IMG/VR virus record: IMGVR_UViG_3300025887_000034 | Location: 1-48,506 of that record | Length of the DNA: 48,506 nt | Reading direction: 5' to 3' (one strand) | Origin: a virus | Shown here: piece after piece, positions 1 through 10,000 of the stretch | Layout: each line of letters opens with the position of its first letter | Numbering within the stretch: position 1 is the stretch's first letter | Notes under the pieces: model-generated | Database searches by the model: none | The model's input: the letters and a program-made list of their open reading frames with translations, nothing else | What the model was told of the DNA's origin: nothing | Made by a program: the position numbers and the translations under genes

Positions 1-1743
1 ACAAGAGAAGCAGCCTTCTTCAAAGATGTAAGCACCAACGGCAATCACTTTACACCTGTGAATCTTGATTATCGGGATAGTGTCCCGGATACACCAACGA
101 ATAATTTTGCTACGTTGAACCCTTTAGATAATTACAACACTGGCGCAACCCTTAGTGAAGGTAATCTAAAATGGACTATCGGTGGTGCAGATGGTGCGTC
201 ACGTTCTACTCATGTAATGACCGCAGGTAAATGGTATGTCGAGTTTCTCTCAAACAATGATTATATCGGCGTTGTTAGTGGAAATGCCAGTATTGTTGAT
301 ATGAATGGAACGCAAACTATTTATTATGCACAAGACGGAACAAAAAGAGTAAATGGCAGCAGTAGTTCATATGGTGCTTCTTATGCAGATGGAGATATTA
401 TTGGCATTGCCCTTGACCTTGACGCCAGTCCACAAACAGTTAACTTTTATAAAAACAATGCTGCTCAAGGTTCGCTAAATTTAACCGATGTAGGTAATGA
501 AGGCTATTCAGTTAGCTGTGGCAGCGGTAGTGGTAGCACCAACGCAACAGCCAACTTTGGTCAAGACAGTTCTTTTTCTGGCGCAAAATCTACAGCCAAC
601 GCCAACGCAGATGGCAACGGTCACGGCAGCTTTGCCTACGCACCACCGACCGGATACCTTGCCTTGTGTTCACAGAATTTGCCAGACGTAGAAATTATTG
701 ATGGCACTGAGTATTTCAACACGGTGCTGTGGACAGGCAATGGCGCAAGCAGTCGTGCTATAAGTGGAGTTGGCTTCAGTCCTGATTTTGTGTGGGCAAA
801 GCAACGTGGACAAGCTATTGGTCATGTATTGTATGATAGTGTTCGTGGCGCAGGGAATGATAAAGAGTTATCTAGTGACGCCACAACGGCAGAGGGTGGC
901 GGTAACAGTGACCAATACGGTTATTTGTCATCTTTTGACAGTGATGGATTTACTGGCGTAGATGGAACAGGTTCACCCAACTACTATTTTAACGAAAACA
1001 GCAAAACATTTGTTGCTTGGAACTGGCTGGCCGGAACAGCGTTCAGCAACGATGCTTCAGCAACAAGCGTTGGTACGATTGACAGTGAGGGTCAGGTCAA
1101 TACAAAGGCTGGGTTTAGCATTATAAGTTACACCGGCAACGCTACTTCTGGTGCAACGATTGCACACGGATTAAGTTCTGTACCCCAAATGCTAATTGTT
1201 AAACGCAGAAACGCTGCTAACGGATGGGCTGTTTATCACGAGGCATTAGGAACAGGCAGCGAGGTTTATCTAAACTATACCCAAGCAAAAACAAATAGTA
1301 ACTTTTGGATAACGTCACCAACATCAAGCGTATTTTCAGTTAGCGCATCAGACTATGTTAACACCGCACACACATATATCTGTTATGCGTTTCACTCAGT
1401 TGATGGCTACTCAAAGGTTGGCAGCTACACTGGAAACGGAAATGCAGATGGCACGTTTGTTCACACAGGGTTTAGGCCAGCTTGGATTTTATTTAAAAAT
1501 ACCAGTACAACAACAAATTGGGAAATATATGACACAACAAGGCAACCCAGTAATGTTGCTTTAGGGCCAATTTATGCAAATCTAAGCAACGCAGAAGAAT
1601 CCCACGCAACATTACCCGCATTGGATATTTTAAGTAATGGTTTCAAACCAAGAAGTACTTGGGCTGAATTTAACACTAGCGGTCATACTTATGTCTACCT
1701 CGCCTTTGCCGAACAGCCCTTCAAATTTGCTAATGCACGATAG
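1..1743 (+). CDS. Tail fibre / receptor-binding protein, 5' truncated
   Basis: The frame is open to the window edge, so the true start lies outside; a GTG at 58 is only the first start-like codon inside. The N-terminal part (about residues 30-170 counted from 58) looks like a SPRY/concanavalin-like sandwich, with GDIIGIALDLD followed by NFYKNN. The rest holds three degenerate copies of one unit, each opening like GFSPDFVWAKQRG and closing like TFVAWNW or TYVYLAFAE; I recognise this as the DUF7483-type module of marine phage tail proteins. The role is probably host-surface binding at the tail tip. The fibre-assembly-like gene directly downstream supports this. The family assignment is from memory of motifs. 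Confidence 0.75.
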   Translation, partial: TREAAFFKDVSTNGNHFTPVNLDYRDSVPDTPTNNFATLNPLDNYNTGATLSEGNLKWTIGGADGASRSTHVMTAGKWYVEFLSNNDYIGVVSGNASIVDMNGTQTIYYAQDGTKRVNGSSSSYGASYADGDIIGIALDLDASPQTVNFYKNNAAQGSLNLTDVGNEGYSVSCGSGSGSTNATANFGQDSSFSGAKSTANANADGNGHGSFAYAPPTGYLALCSQNLPDVEIIDGTEYFNTVLWTGNGASSRAISGVGFSPDFVWAKQRGQAIGHVLYDSVRGAGNDKELSSDATTAEGGGNSDQYGYLSSFDSDGFTGVDGTGSPNYYFNENSKTFVAWNWLAGTAFSNDASATSVGTIDSEGQVNTKAGFSIISYTGNATSGATIAHGLSSVPQMLIVKRRNAANGWAVYHEALGTGSEVYLNYTQAKTNSNFWITSPTSSVFSVSASDYVNTAHTYICYAFHSVDGYSKVGSYTGNGNADGTFVHTGFRPAWILFKNTSTTTNWEIYDTTRQPSNVALGPIYANLSNAEESHATLPALDILSNGFKPRSTWAEFNTSGHTYVYLAFAEQPFKFANAR

Positions 1744-1754
1744 GAGAAACTAAG

Positions 1755-2318
1755 ATGCCGTGGAAATATAGCGGAAGAATAATCAGAGTTGGCAAGGCGT
1801 GGGTCGATAACAACGGCACCTCGTACCCTGCCGTGTGGAACAATTACAGCGCAGATGAAAAGGCTGCTATTGGCCTTACTTGGGAAGATGAGGTTGCGGC
1901 ACACGACAACAGGTTTTATTGGGGGCGTAATGCTGATGGCACACTTATACCTAAGAGCCTAACAGATACACTGTGGGTTGATGAGGATGGCAACGCTGTA
2001 AACGACCCAATGACAGGTGAGCAGGGTAAAACTCTTGGCCTGAAGTCCAACGCCATAGCCCTAGCCAAGACCCAAGCTGCTGGGTTGCTTGCACCATACG
2101 ACTGGTATGTGACTAGGAAATCAGAGAAGTCTACAGCAATCCCAAGCGCAGTTAGTACCTATAGAGATGCCGTCAGGACGGCTTGCGCGGCAATAGAGAC
2201 ATCAATCGGCAATGCAAGTGACCTTGCTGCGTTTATGGCTTTATACGATACACCTGTTGATTCAGATGGCAACCCAACAGGTAACGCACCTATCAACGAC
2301 TGGCCTGACGCTATATAA
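1755..2318 (+). CDS. Phage tail assembly chaperone-like protein
   Basis: This 187-aa protein follows the fibre gene after 11 bases, with GGAG upstream of the ATG. The N-terminal half is rich in aromatic residues and loops (PWKYSGRIIRVGKAWVDN). The C-terminal half holds LLAPYDWYVTRKSEKS and then a helical stretch ending in PVDSDGNPTG. That YDWYVTR..E pattern is typical of the Phage_tail_APC / tail-fibre-assembly group, which helps fibres fold or attach. No catalytic motif or membrane segment is visible. It could instead be a small structural fibre component. Confidence 0.55.
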   Translation: MPWKYSGRIIRVGKAWVDNNGTSYPAVWNNYSADEKAAIGLTWEDEVAAHDNRFYWGRNADGTLIPKSLTDTLWVDEDGNAVNDPMTGEQGKTLGLKSNAIALAKTQAAGLLAPYDWYVTRKSEKSTAIPSAVSTYRDAVRTACAAIETSIGNASDLAAFMALYDTPVDSDGNPTGNAPINDWPDAI

Positions 2319-2326
2319 AATAAGAC

Positions 2327-2355
2327 TTGCTTTTTCATTACAAATACAGTAAAAT
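2327..2355 (+). promoter_or_regulatory. Possible weak sigma70 promoter
   Basis: TTGCTT is followed after 17 bases by TAAAAT, 20 bases before the ATG at 2375, in a 56-base gap between two genes. The -10 box matches consensus at five of six positions, the -35 box at only three. Nothing else supports it. Confidence 0.25.
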
Positions 2356-2374
2356 TAACTAGGAATAGCTATCA

Positions 2375-2599
2375 ATGGATTTAGTACACATAATCGACAC
2401 CCTAATCGGCATAGTTGTGATGGGGGGTGCGTGGTTTGTTTCTGGCATGACAAAGGAACAGAAGCGCATAGAGATTCTTCTCAACCGTACTCGTGAGGAG
2501 TACGTCACTCGTAGTGAGGTTCGGGAAGACATGAGTCGGGTTATGGAAGCACTACATCGTGTAGAAGACAAGCTAGACCGCGTGTTACAGAAAGACTAG
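2375..2599 (+). CDS. Small membrane protein with coiled coil
   Basis: 74 aa. Residues 4-25 (HIIDTLIGIVVMGGAWFVSG) form one membrane segment. A charged helix of about 45 residues follows, ending in MEALHRVEDKLDRVLQKD. AGGA precedes the ATG. The shape fits many small phage tail-region proteins that anchor in the inner membrane, including holin- or spanin-related ones, but no family can be named. It sits between the fibre-assembly gene and the first internal virion protein. Confidence 0.6.
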   Translation: MDLVHIIDTLIGIVVMGGAWFVSGMTKEQKRIEILLNRTREEYVTRSEVREDMSRVMEALHRVEDKLDRVLQKD

Positions 2600-2602
2600 T
2601 AG

Positions 2603-3943
2603 ATGGCAATAACTACAGACGCAGAACTACAAACCGAAGTTGGTAAACTAGCTGTAGCAGACCCCACGAACATCCCTGCAGTTACGGGCATCGTTCCCAC
2701 TGTTGGCGCGGGTGAGGACATTGCTGCGGCATCAGGGCAGCTAGGAACAGGCCCCGCAACAGCCACAGGTTTAGCAACCACAACAGGCATAGCCCCTGCA
2801 ACCCCAACTGCTCCTGCAGCTAGCGTAGGTCAGATTGCCTCTGTAGACGACGTTAGTACCGATTTGACGCAGCTAGGTGGAGCGCAGGCTGCTCAACTAA
2901 CTCCTGCACAACCCTACGTTGACATGACAGGTGTTCAGGGGACGGTATCAGCGGGTTCGCAGGCCACTGCTGCAACGCAAACTCTCGACCCACAGGCTAC
3001 GGTTCAAACCCAGCTTGGTAACCTGATGTCCTCTATTCAGTCGGGTGCGCCACTTCCCCCGTGGGCTGCTCCGGGGGTTCGCAAAGTTAGTGCTATGATG
3101 CAGGCTCGTGGCTTGGGTTCCAGTTCGATGGCGGCGGCTGCAATCACACAGTCCCTGATGGAGTCCGGTGTTCAGATAGCTGCACGGGATGCAGACAAGT
3201 ACGCTGCAATCCAGTTGCAAAACCTGAACAACCAGCAACAGACTGCCCTGTCCAACGCCGCGACCTACGCTGCAATGGACAAGTCGAACCTCAATGCTCG
3301 TCTTCAGGGGGCTGTTACAGAGGCACAGTCTATACTATCTGTAGACTTGAAGAACCTCGACAACAAGCAAAAGAGTGACACCCTAACCTACAGTGCCTTG
3401 ACCCAAGGCTTGTTCAAGGATGCGGCAGAAGAGAACGCTCGTAACCAGTTCAACGCCAAGAACGAGTTGCAGGTTGAGGAGTTCTTTGCCGAACTGGGTT
3501 CGCAGGTCGAGACAGCAAACGCCAACCGCACAGCGGCTATGAGACAGTTCAATGCTGGTGAGATGAACGCAATGACGCAGTTCGACAACCAGATGAAGGA
3601 CTCCCGTGACAAGTTCAATGCGAACATGAAGTTTGCGGTAGACCAGTCCAATGCAGTCTGGAGACGCGAAGTCAACACTGCAGGAACAGCCATCCAAAAC
3701 GAAACAAATCGTATCAACACACAGAACCTTTACAATGCAAGTCAGAATGCCCTGAACGGTCTTTGGCAGCAGTATCGTGACAACGCCTCTTGGAACTTCC
3801 AGAAGAGTGAAAATGCCCTAGAGAGGCAGCATACAACCGCCACGAACGCAATGCAAATTGCCGCTGCTGAATCTGCCTACAATCAACAGCAGAAGGATGA
3901 AATGGCGGGTACCCTTGCAAAATGGTTAATAGGGATGTTTTAG
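2603..3943 (+). CDS. Probable internal virion protein, Ala/Gln/Asn-rich
   Basis: 446 aa, starting three bases after the previous stop. Residues 1-140 are low complexity, rich in Ala, Thr, Pro and Gly. From about 150 on the protein is almost wholly helical, with recurring phrases built on FNA.N.M (RQFNAGEMNAMTQFDNQM, DKFNANMKFAVDQSN), which suggests a long amphipathic rod. The position just after the fibre module and before larger helical proteins matches where T7-like phages keep ejected core proteins (gp14-16). That role is inferred from position and composition; I recognise no conserved domain. Confidence 0.6.
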   Translation: MAITTDAELQTEVGKLAVADPTNIPAVTGIVPTVGAGEDIAAASGQLGTGPATATGLATTTGIAPATPTAPAASVGQIASVDDVSTDLTQLGGAQAAQLTPAQPYVDMTGVQGTVSAGSQATAATQTLDPQATVQTQLGNLMSSIQSGAPLPPWAAPGVRKVSAMMQARGLGSSSMAAAAITQSLMESGVQIAARDADKYAAIQLQNLNNQQQTALSNAATYAAMDKSNLNARLQGAVTEAQSILSVDLKNLDNKQKSDTLTYSALTQGLFKDAAEENARNQFNAKNELQVEEFFAELGSQVETANANRTAAMRQFNAGEMNAMTQFDNQMKDSRDKFNANMKFAVDQSNAVWRREVNTAGTAIQNETNRINTQNLYNASQNALNGLWQQYRDNASWNFQKSENALERQHTTATNAMQIAAAESAYNQQQKDEMAGTLAKWLIGMF

Positions 3944-3945
3944 TA

Positions 3946-4452
3946 ATGAGTTTTAGTTTATATGATGTCTTGCCCGGTTGGGTAGGAACTGCGGCAGAAT
4001 TTTTTTTAGGGGACGACCGTAGTCTTGGTGGAAAAGGTGCTGAAAATAGAGGACTGCTTGGTAGCGGAGCCGACTCTTTTCTACGAAATATAAAAACAAC
4101 AGAAGGCACTGCTGCAAGCCGTAGTGCAGCAGAACAACGTCGCATCACTATGGATGTGCCTAGGCTAACAGGAACTGCTCCGGGGGGCAGGGCTAGAGTT
4201 CAGGGGGTAGCTCAAGACCGACTCTTTGCAGGGAGCAGTATTCCTGCAGTTCAGACTGCAATTAGGCGGGCTATGAGTGGGGGACTTTCGCAGGGACAAT
4301 ACTCTAACCTATGGAGAATGTACGCTTCTCAACGTAATTTAGCGCAGGGACGAGGAACGCCTCGTACTGCAGTCGGGTCTTCTGCACTAAAGGGAGTAAC
4401 ACCTACAGCAGCAGCCAGCCCTGTTAAACGAACAGATATAAAGGCGGTATAA
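3946..4452 (+). CDS. Hypothetical virion-associated protein
   Basis: 168 aa from the ATG at 3946. An in-frame ATG at 3922 would overlap the previous gene by 22 bases; I prefer 3946 because AGGG lies 11 bases upstream and just before the preceding stop. The N-terminus is hydrophobic (SFSLYDVLPGWVGTAAEFFLG). The rest is basic and Gly/Ala/Ser-rich, without a recognised domain. It lies in the block of internal virion proteins and shares their style, so a structural role is likely. Confidence 0.55.
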   Translation: MSFSLYDVLPGWVGTAAEFFLGDDRSLGGKGAENRGLLGSGADSFLRNIKTTEGTAASRSAAEQRRITMDVPRLTGTAPGGRARVQGVAQDRLFAGSSIPAVQTAIRRAMSGGLSQGQYSNLWRMYASQRNLAQGRGTPRTAVGSSALKGVTPTAAASPVKRTDIKAV

Positions 4453-4457
4453 GCAGC

Positions 4458-5006
4458 ATGGCAGAACGTAATCCCCTTGCAGGAACTATAGGAAATATTG
4501 ACCCGTTTGCAGCACCCCCGCCGGGACACTCCCTGACACAGGATAATTCTAGGTGGTCTTGGGGACAAGCTCCCAAGAACGCCGACCCAGAAGCGGCCTT
4601 AGAAGAGGTCGTTGAAAGACTTACCAAGCCTAAAATTAAACAGGAAACTTTAAAGCTTCTGTTGGTAGGTATATCCGTAGAAGTTATTGTAGAAGGCATT
4701 ATCATTCAAGGGTTTCAAGAGGGAGCGTTTAGCCTAGACACGGGCCTTCTTATGAAGCCTGCTTTGGGTATCCTGATTGCTGACATGGCAGAGGAAGAAG
4801 AAATACCCTATCGACTGTTCGAAAAGGATGACCCGGAATCCGAAGGCACAATGGATGATGAAACCTTCTTCAGAATGATGAAAGACAATAACCCCCAAAT
4901 GTTCTCCTACATTCAAGAGGCAGTAAACGCGGGTATTCGGGCAGGAGTCACTCCACAAGAACCAGAAGAGCGAGGGTTTCTAGCACCCCAAGAGGAGACT
5001 GAATAA
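4458..5006 (+). CDS. Hypothetical virion protein with C-terminal GFL motif
   Basis: 182 aa. After a Pro-rich N-terminus, a central hydrophobic part (KLLLVGISVEVIVEGIIIQG) and an acidic C-terminal third follow. The last residues contain RGFLAPQ. The same Gly-Phe-Leu signature recurs near the C-terminus of two other late proteins here, encoded at 31144 and 35174. The stop overlaps the next start (TAATG at 5004-5008), which implies translational coupling. Function unknown; virion association is inferred from the neighbours. Confidence 0.55.
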   Translation: MAERNPLAGTIGNIDPFAAPPPGHSLTQDNSRWSWGQAPKNADPEAALEEVVERLTKPKIKQETLKLLLVGISVEVIVEGIIIQGFQEGAFSLDTGLLMKPALGILIADMAEEEEIPYRLFEKDDPESEGTMDDETFFRMMKDNNPQMFSYIQEAVNAGIRAGVTPQEPEERGFLAPQEETE

Positions 5007-7000
5007 TGGCTATGGGAGTTGCATTTGTAACGGGGTTGTTGCAGGGAAGCATAGACAAGCGGCAGGCTGCTATCCAAGCAGCGCAAGACCAAAAAGAAGC
5101 TGAAGCTGCTGCCGCTGCAAAAACAGCGGAGTTTACAGTTGACCTCGTGAAGTCTGGAAAAGTTGATACCAATAGCGAAGGTTTTAAAAACTTCCAAAAA
5201 ACTGGAGACGTAAGATACTTAGTCAACGTGTCTAACACCATGGACAAGGTAAGCAATACGACTGCTGTTGGGGGTATAACCTTTGGCTTTAGAAACGATG
5301 GGGATTCTCCTATGGTTGCGGCTGGTAAAAACTTGCAGGGGATGAATACTCAGCTAACAAATCCATCATTTTATGCTGATGCTATTAGTAAAGCAAAGGC
5401 AAACCCCACCACCCTAAGGGCTGGTTTAGAGTTTATAGCATCTCAAAAAGCTTTGTATCAACAAAAATTTTGGTTGGATAACAGTGGTAAGGATGCGAAT
5501 ACAGGTAAGGTTACTGTTCCCCGATTTGCAGACTTTTCAGGCGGGGGCTTTAATGCTCTACTCCGGTTTGAAACAGAGTTGCAAGATATTTCAGGAACAG
5601 GGCAGGGTGCTGCTGAAGCACTGGCGATTGCTGAGTTAGATACCAAAGTAAACATAGCTACAGGTGGCAAAGGATTGAAGAGTGACGAGTTTTACGTAGA
5701 AATGCCCGATATTGTTAAAGAGGAAGATACTACGCAACAGCCTGACGTTTCGGCAGGAGCCGCTCCTAAACCTATGGTTGGTGGTATATTTAAGTTTGAG
5801 AGTGAGCAGCAGGCAATGCACGTTACAGTGCTAGCTGACAAGCTTGGGTTTGCAAACGTAAACATGATGTTTAAAAACTTGGCCTCTATCAGTAAGTTTG
5901 AAAAAGAAGATTTCTACAGAAATAAAGAAGCTCTCCTGAATGCAGCACAATTAAATGCTGCGGGTATTTTAAATTTTGATAGTGTGGGTGGAACTAGCGA
6001 TGCAGAAAACATTGCTGTAACGCAGACACTAGCAGACATAGGGGGTCCTACAGATAATCTATCCAATCAGATAGCCGCTGTGTATCCTTTAATGGCTGTA
6101 ATGTACCGCAACAACCCTTCTATGCCTCCCGGTTTTAGCGAAGGCAATATAAGTGGGGCGCAGTACCTAGCTAATCAAAAGATAAAAGCAGGAGAGGTTC
6201 GCGAAGTATATGAAGCAGCAGACCTGTCTGTGGGTATGCTAGAAGAACTCATCAAGTTAGAGGGAGACTTAGGTACCACAGGAGTTGTAAGGGAATTTCA
6301 AAAGATTGGTGCAGGTCTGTTTGGAGAAGGCGGTACAATTGACCAGATGTTCGGTAGTGGAAAGGTTCGCTACAGAGAGGACGACGCTAGTTCAATAGTT
6401 TTAGCGGATACTGCTAGAAAAGTTTTAGCAGAACAAGGGTTCACGGATGTTAGTGGGCCGTTGGGTAGAATTGAGTCTTTGAAAATTGCCCTAGCTGCAA
6501 AGATGGCCCGTGCTGTTGACCCGGCTGGTCGATTGTCAAACCAAGACTTTGAGATGCAGCTTAGACGACTAGGAGATGCAGGCTTCTTTAGTTCTACAGA
6601 ATTTAAAAAGGCTTCTCTGCAACAGGTTCTCGAAGAGTTCACAGAAAAACGTGACTCTGTAGAGAGGGTGTTTAGGATTTCTGGGATGGACTCCTTGGAA
6701 GAAAAGGATTTCATAGAAATAAAAGCCTACAAGATAGTTGATAATGCACGTAGGATGCGTAAGAAATACAACATAAATCAGCCTGTTGTTTCTGATGACT
6801 CTGGGGGTATGCCTAAACCTGAAGGACCAGCGTACATAACGGATACTGATACTGTTAACGCCTTAAATAACTCAACGCCAGACTCAAGTTTAGCTACCCA
6901 AGATGGAAGACCTATCTATGAAACCGGGGGAAAATTCTATTCCAAAGATGACAAGGGATATTTAGAAGTACCTCAAGGAAACGTTCAAATATTACAGTAG
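5006..7000 (+). CDS. Large putative internal virion protein
   Basis: 664 aa, mostly helical and acidic, starting with a short hydrophobic and then Ala/Gln-rich helix (IQAAQDQKEAEAAAAAKTAE). No enzyme motif is visible and I see no membrane segment of full length. The C-terminal 70 residues are Pro/Gly/Asp-rich and end in a small strand-rich tail (GRPIYETGGKFYSKDDKGY). It sits between two other large helical proteins in the same operon. By position it corresponds to the ejected core proteins (gp15/gp16 type) of T7-like phages, which form a conduit for DNA entry. Function inferred only. Confidence 0.6.
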   Translation: MAMGVAFVTGLLQGSIDKRQAAIQAAQDQKEAEAAAAAKTAEFTVDLVKSGKVDTNSEGFKNFQKTGDVRYLVNVSNTMDKVSNTTAVGGITFGFRNDGDSPMVAAGKNLQGMNTQLTNPSFYADAISKAKANPTTLRAGLEFIASQKALYQQKFWLDNSGKDANTGKVTVPRFADFSGGGFNALLRFETELQDISGTGQGAAEALAIAELDTKVNIATGGKGLKSDEFYVEMPDIVKEEDTTQQPDVSAGAAPKPMVGGIFKFESEQQAMHVTVLADKLGFANVNMMFKNLASISKFEKEDFYRNKEALLNAAQLNAAGILNFDSVGGTSDAENIAVTQTLADIGGPTDNLSNQIAAVYPLMAVMYRNNPSMPPGFSEGNISGAQYLANQKIKAGEVREVYEAADLSVGMLEELIKLEGDLGTTGVVREFQKIGAGLFGEGGTIDQMFGSGKVRYREDDASSIVLADTARKVLAEQGFTDVSGPLGRIESLKIALAAKMARAVDPAGRLSNQDFEMQLRRLGDAGFFSSTEFKKASLQQVLEEFTEKRDSVERVFRISGMDSLEEKDFIEIKAYKIVDNARRMRKKYNINQPVVSDDSGGMPKPEGPAYITDTDTVNALNNSTPDSSLATQDGRPIYETGGKFYSKDDKGYLEVPQGNVQILQ

Positions 7001-7008
7001 AGAACTAA

Positions 7009-10000
7009 ATGGCACTAGCACCTAACACAGTAGAAGAAGAAACACCGCCTGTAGTCAATCCGGCTCCTGCGAACGACCCTGTAGTTGTGGACAACGCGGC
7101 TATAGCGTCTGCTCCTGTTTCTCAAGAAGCCCCGGAACCTGTTGCTAAACCGGAACCCCCTAAACCTGTAGCCAACTTTCGAAAAGCCGTAGTAGAGAAA
7201 AAAGCTGAGATTTTGACGCGACCTTCTATTAAGGAACTAGAACAGAATGACATTGAAAAGCAACGAAACGGTAAGAGTGCAGACGATGTTTTAGATGAAA
7301 TAGTTGCCAGTAACAAAGCCCGAAGATATGGGGACACAATAATAACCCCGACTATGGTAACCAACGCCCGACCAGAACGTGGTCGAGTAGAGGACAAGGA
7401 TACCTACCTAAGATTTCGTTCTATTCTAGGCAAGTTCGAGGGACCCAAAGAGGGGGTCGTCATGCCGGGAGTTCGTGAGGAAGAGATTGTAGGTGTAGCT
7501 GATGTAAACGAACTGTATCACGGATACATGCCTAAGTGGAAGAGAACAGCTAAGACACGATTATCTGTAGACGAGATGATGAAGAATGCTGGTCTTCCTG
7601 ACGATGTGCGACAAATTGCTGTGGAAGAGTTTACCTATGGCAACCTGTTCGAGGAATACTATAGACGACTCAGAGAAGCCGGTAGGGGATTAACGGTAGC
7701 CCTTCCAAATATAATCAAAGACAATACCACCGCCGCTGTTAAATCTATGTGGGCAGCGGGAACAACAAACATATTTAGTCCCGCTTTTAAGTCAGAGTAC
7801 GCTTCTAGGGAAACAGAAATACGGGAAGGTCACGAGGCTTGGAAAAGCAAACTTAGAACAGCATTTGGGTTTATAGGATGGAACATTGAAGCTGCCGCTA
7901 ATTTCAATGAGATTATCCACGAGACTTTAGAAGACAAATTCAAGGAGTCAGACCCTGATAAGTACGAAAGCCTAGCGTTTGAAAAAGACGAAAAGGGAAC
8001 CTTCCTTCTTGACCCGGATGGTAATAAAATACAGCGTAAGTTCGTAGCCCCTGACCAAGCAGACTATTTACTAGACGCAGGTTTTGAAACACTATCCTAC
8101 CCTGAAAGAGCAGCCGCAATCATAGGCGAAGAAGCCACCATAATGGTCTTGACGGGGGGCGGGTACACCGCTGCTAGAGGCTCAAAACTTTTAAATGAGG
8201 CCTTGAGACTAAAACGAAATCCCAAGTACGCTACTATGTTAGAAGGTATAGATGACCCTGAAGACATTGTAAAGGCTGCGTCACACATACTAAAGTTTGA
8301 TAAAACCAACAAGTTTTTTCAGGCAGGACTTTTGAAGTATAGAACAGACGAATCTCGTCAGCTTTTAAATAGTCAGATAGATGTGGCTCAAAAAAGAATG
8401 GCTGCTTTGAAAGCCAAACGAAACAAGACTACGGTTGAAGAGAAGGAGTTGGCATCTCTTCCTAACGTTATAAAACAATACAAGAACACTCGCAGTAACG
8501 CTAGGGTTCGCGGGAGATACTACCCGTATATCAAGGACTCTATAGAAAACGCTGCCGTAATTGGTGGTGGTGCATTCCTGTTTCGCGAACATGGGTTCTT
8601 CTTTGAGGATGAGAATACTCGCGAGTTCGCAGGCTTAATGGCTATGAGTCTTGGGGGCTATAGGATTGCTGGGGGTCTTGGTATGGTTGTAGGAGCCACA
8701 GCCAAAACCGGAGCAAAGAGCGTTGCTTCATCAACTGTTCCCGGCATATTCCAAATGACTTCTGAAATGATTGGCATGATTCCCGTGGTCGGTCCCGTGG
8801 TGGTAGACCAGACTGTAAAGAATATACAGGCGGTAATGGGTCGGAGCTTGGGTCCCGGAGAATTGCGAAACCTAGAAGTAATTGTAGGAACATTCGCAAG
8901 ACTAGACCCTAGAATGAGACGGGAAGCAATGGAGTCAATGGGACAGACCCGTAAGCTCTATGACAGAATTGTAAATGCTTTCCCTGAGGGTGCGGAACGT
9001 GAAGCGGCTCGTGAAGCATTCCTAACCAGCTATGCTAACTCCACGGGTCTTTTGACCCTAGCTGCATCTGATGCCCTAAACAAATCCGAAGTCAATATGG
9101 CAGGGATTATGGGTGTTCAAATATCGGACATGGAAAACAATCTACGGGAGTCCACGAACTTAATCAGGGCAACTGACATGTCTCTCGACAGGTTCATGGA
9201 GATGACCCAGAATATTAAGAATGCTGACTCGCGTAAAATGGTAGAGGAGTGGGTTCAAGCTCGTAAGGCGGGTCTTGGTAATTTATCAAGAGCCTTGAGA
9301 GACAAGAACACTACAGAACTAAAATCACTAGACGCAGTAGAAGATTACGTAATCTCAACAGGGCAACTCCGTCCGGGTGACCTTTCAATGCGGCAGAATT
9401 TTGTCTCGTTGAGAAAGGAGTACCTTGAGTCTCTAGGACAAACAGTAAATGAAGCTGAAGTTATAAAAGCCTTAGACGAAAAGATTAACAAAAGTATTGA
9501 CGAGGCTATCGACGCGGCTAAAGCTGCACGAGGTACGGGAACCCACAAAGCCTCGAACAACAAAGTTTTGGAGATGTTCCTAGATGAAACAACTGCACTA
9601 GCATACAGGGACGGACAAAAGCCTTACAAAGAGTTGGATGTCTTTGCAGAGGGACGTAACATAGACACTTCCCCCGTGTTCGAAGACCTGATGGCACAGG
9701 ATGATTTCAAGGGAATTATTAGGTACTTTGGTCCTGAGTCAGAGATATTTGATTCGAAGGTGGGTAGACTAGCCTTGAAATCCTTTGAAGATATGATGTA
9801 CAGGACAATACCTAAAGACAAGATGCAGGAGATGCGTTCTGAGTTTACCAAACGACACTTGGAATCTAAGGGTGCTGAAGGTATAGATGCCACTAACATG
9901 ACAGACCACGAACTGTTCCTAGAGGTCCTAAAAACAGATAGAGCAAATGCTTTAGAGACAGGTCGAGAAGTTACCTTCAAACCCTTCACTGTAGGCAACG

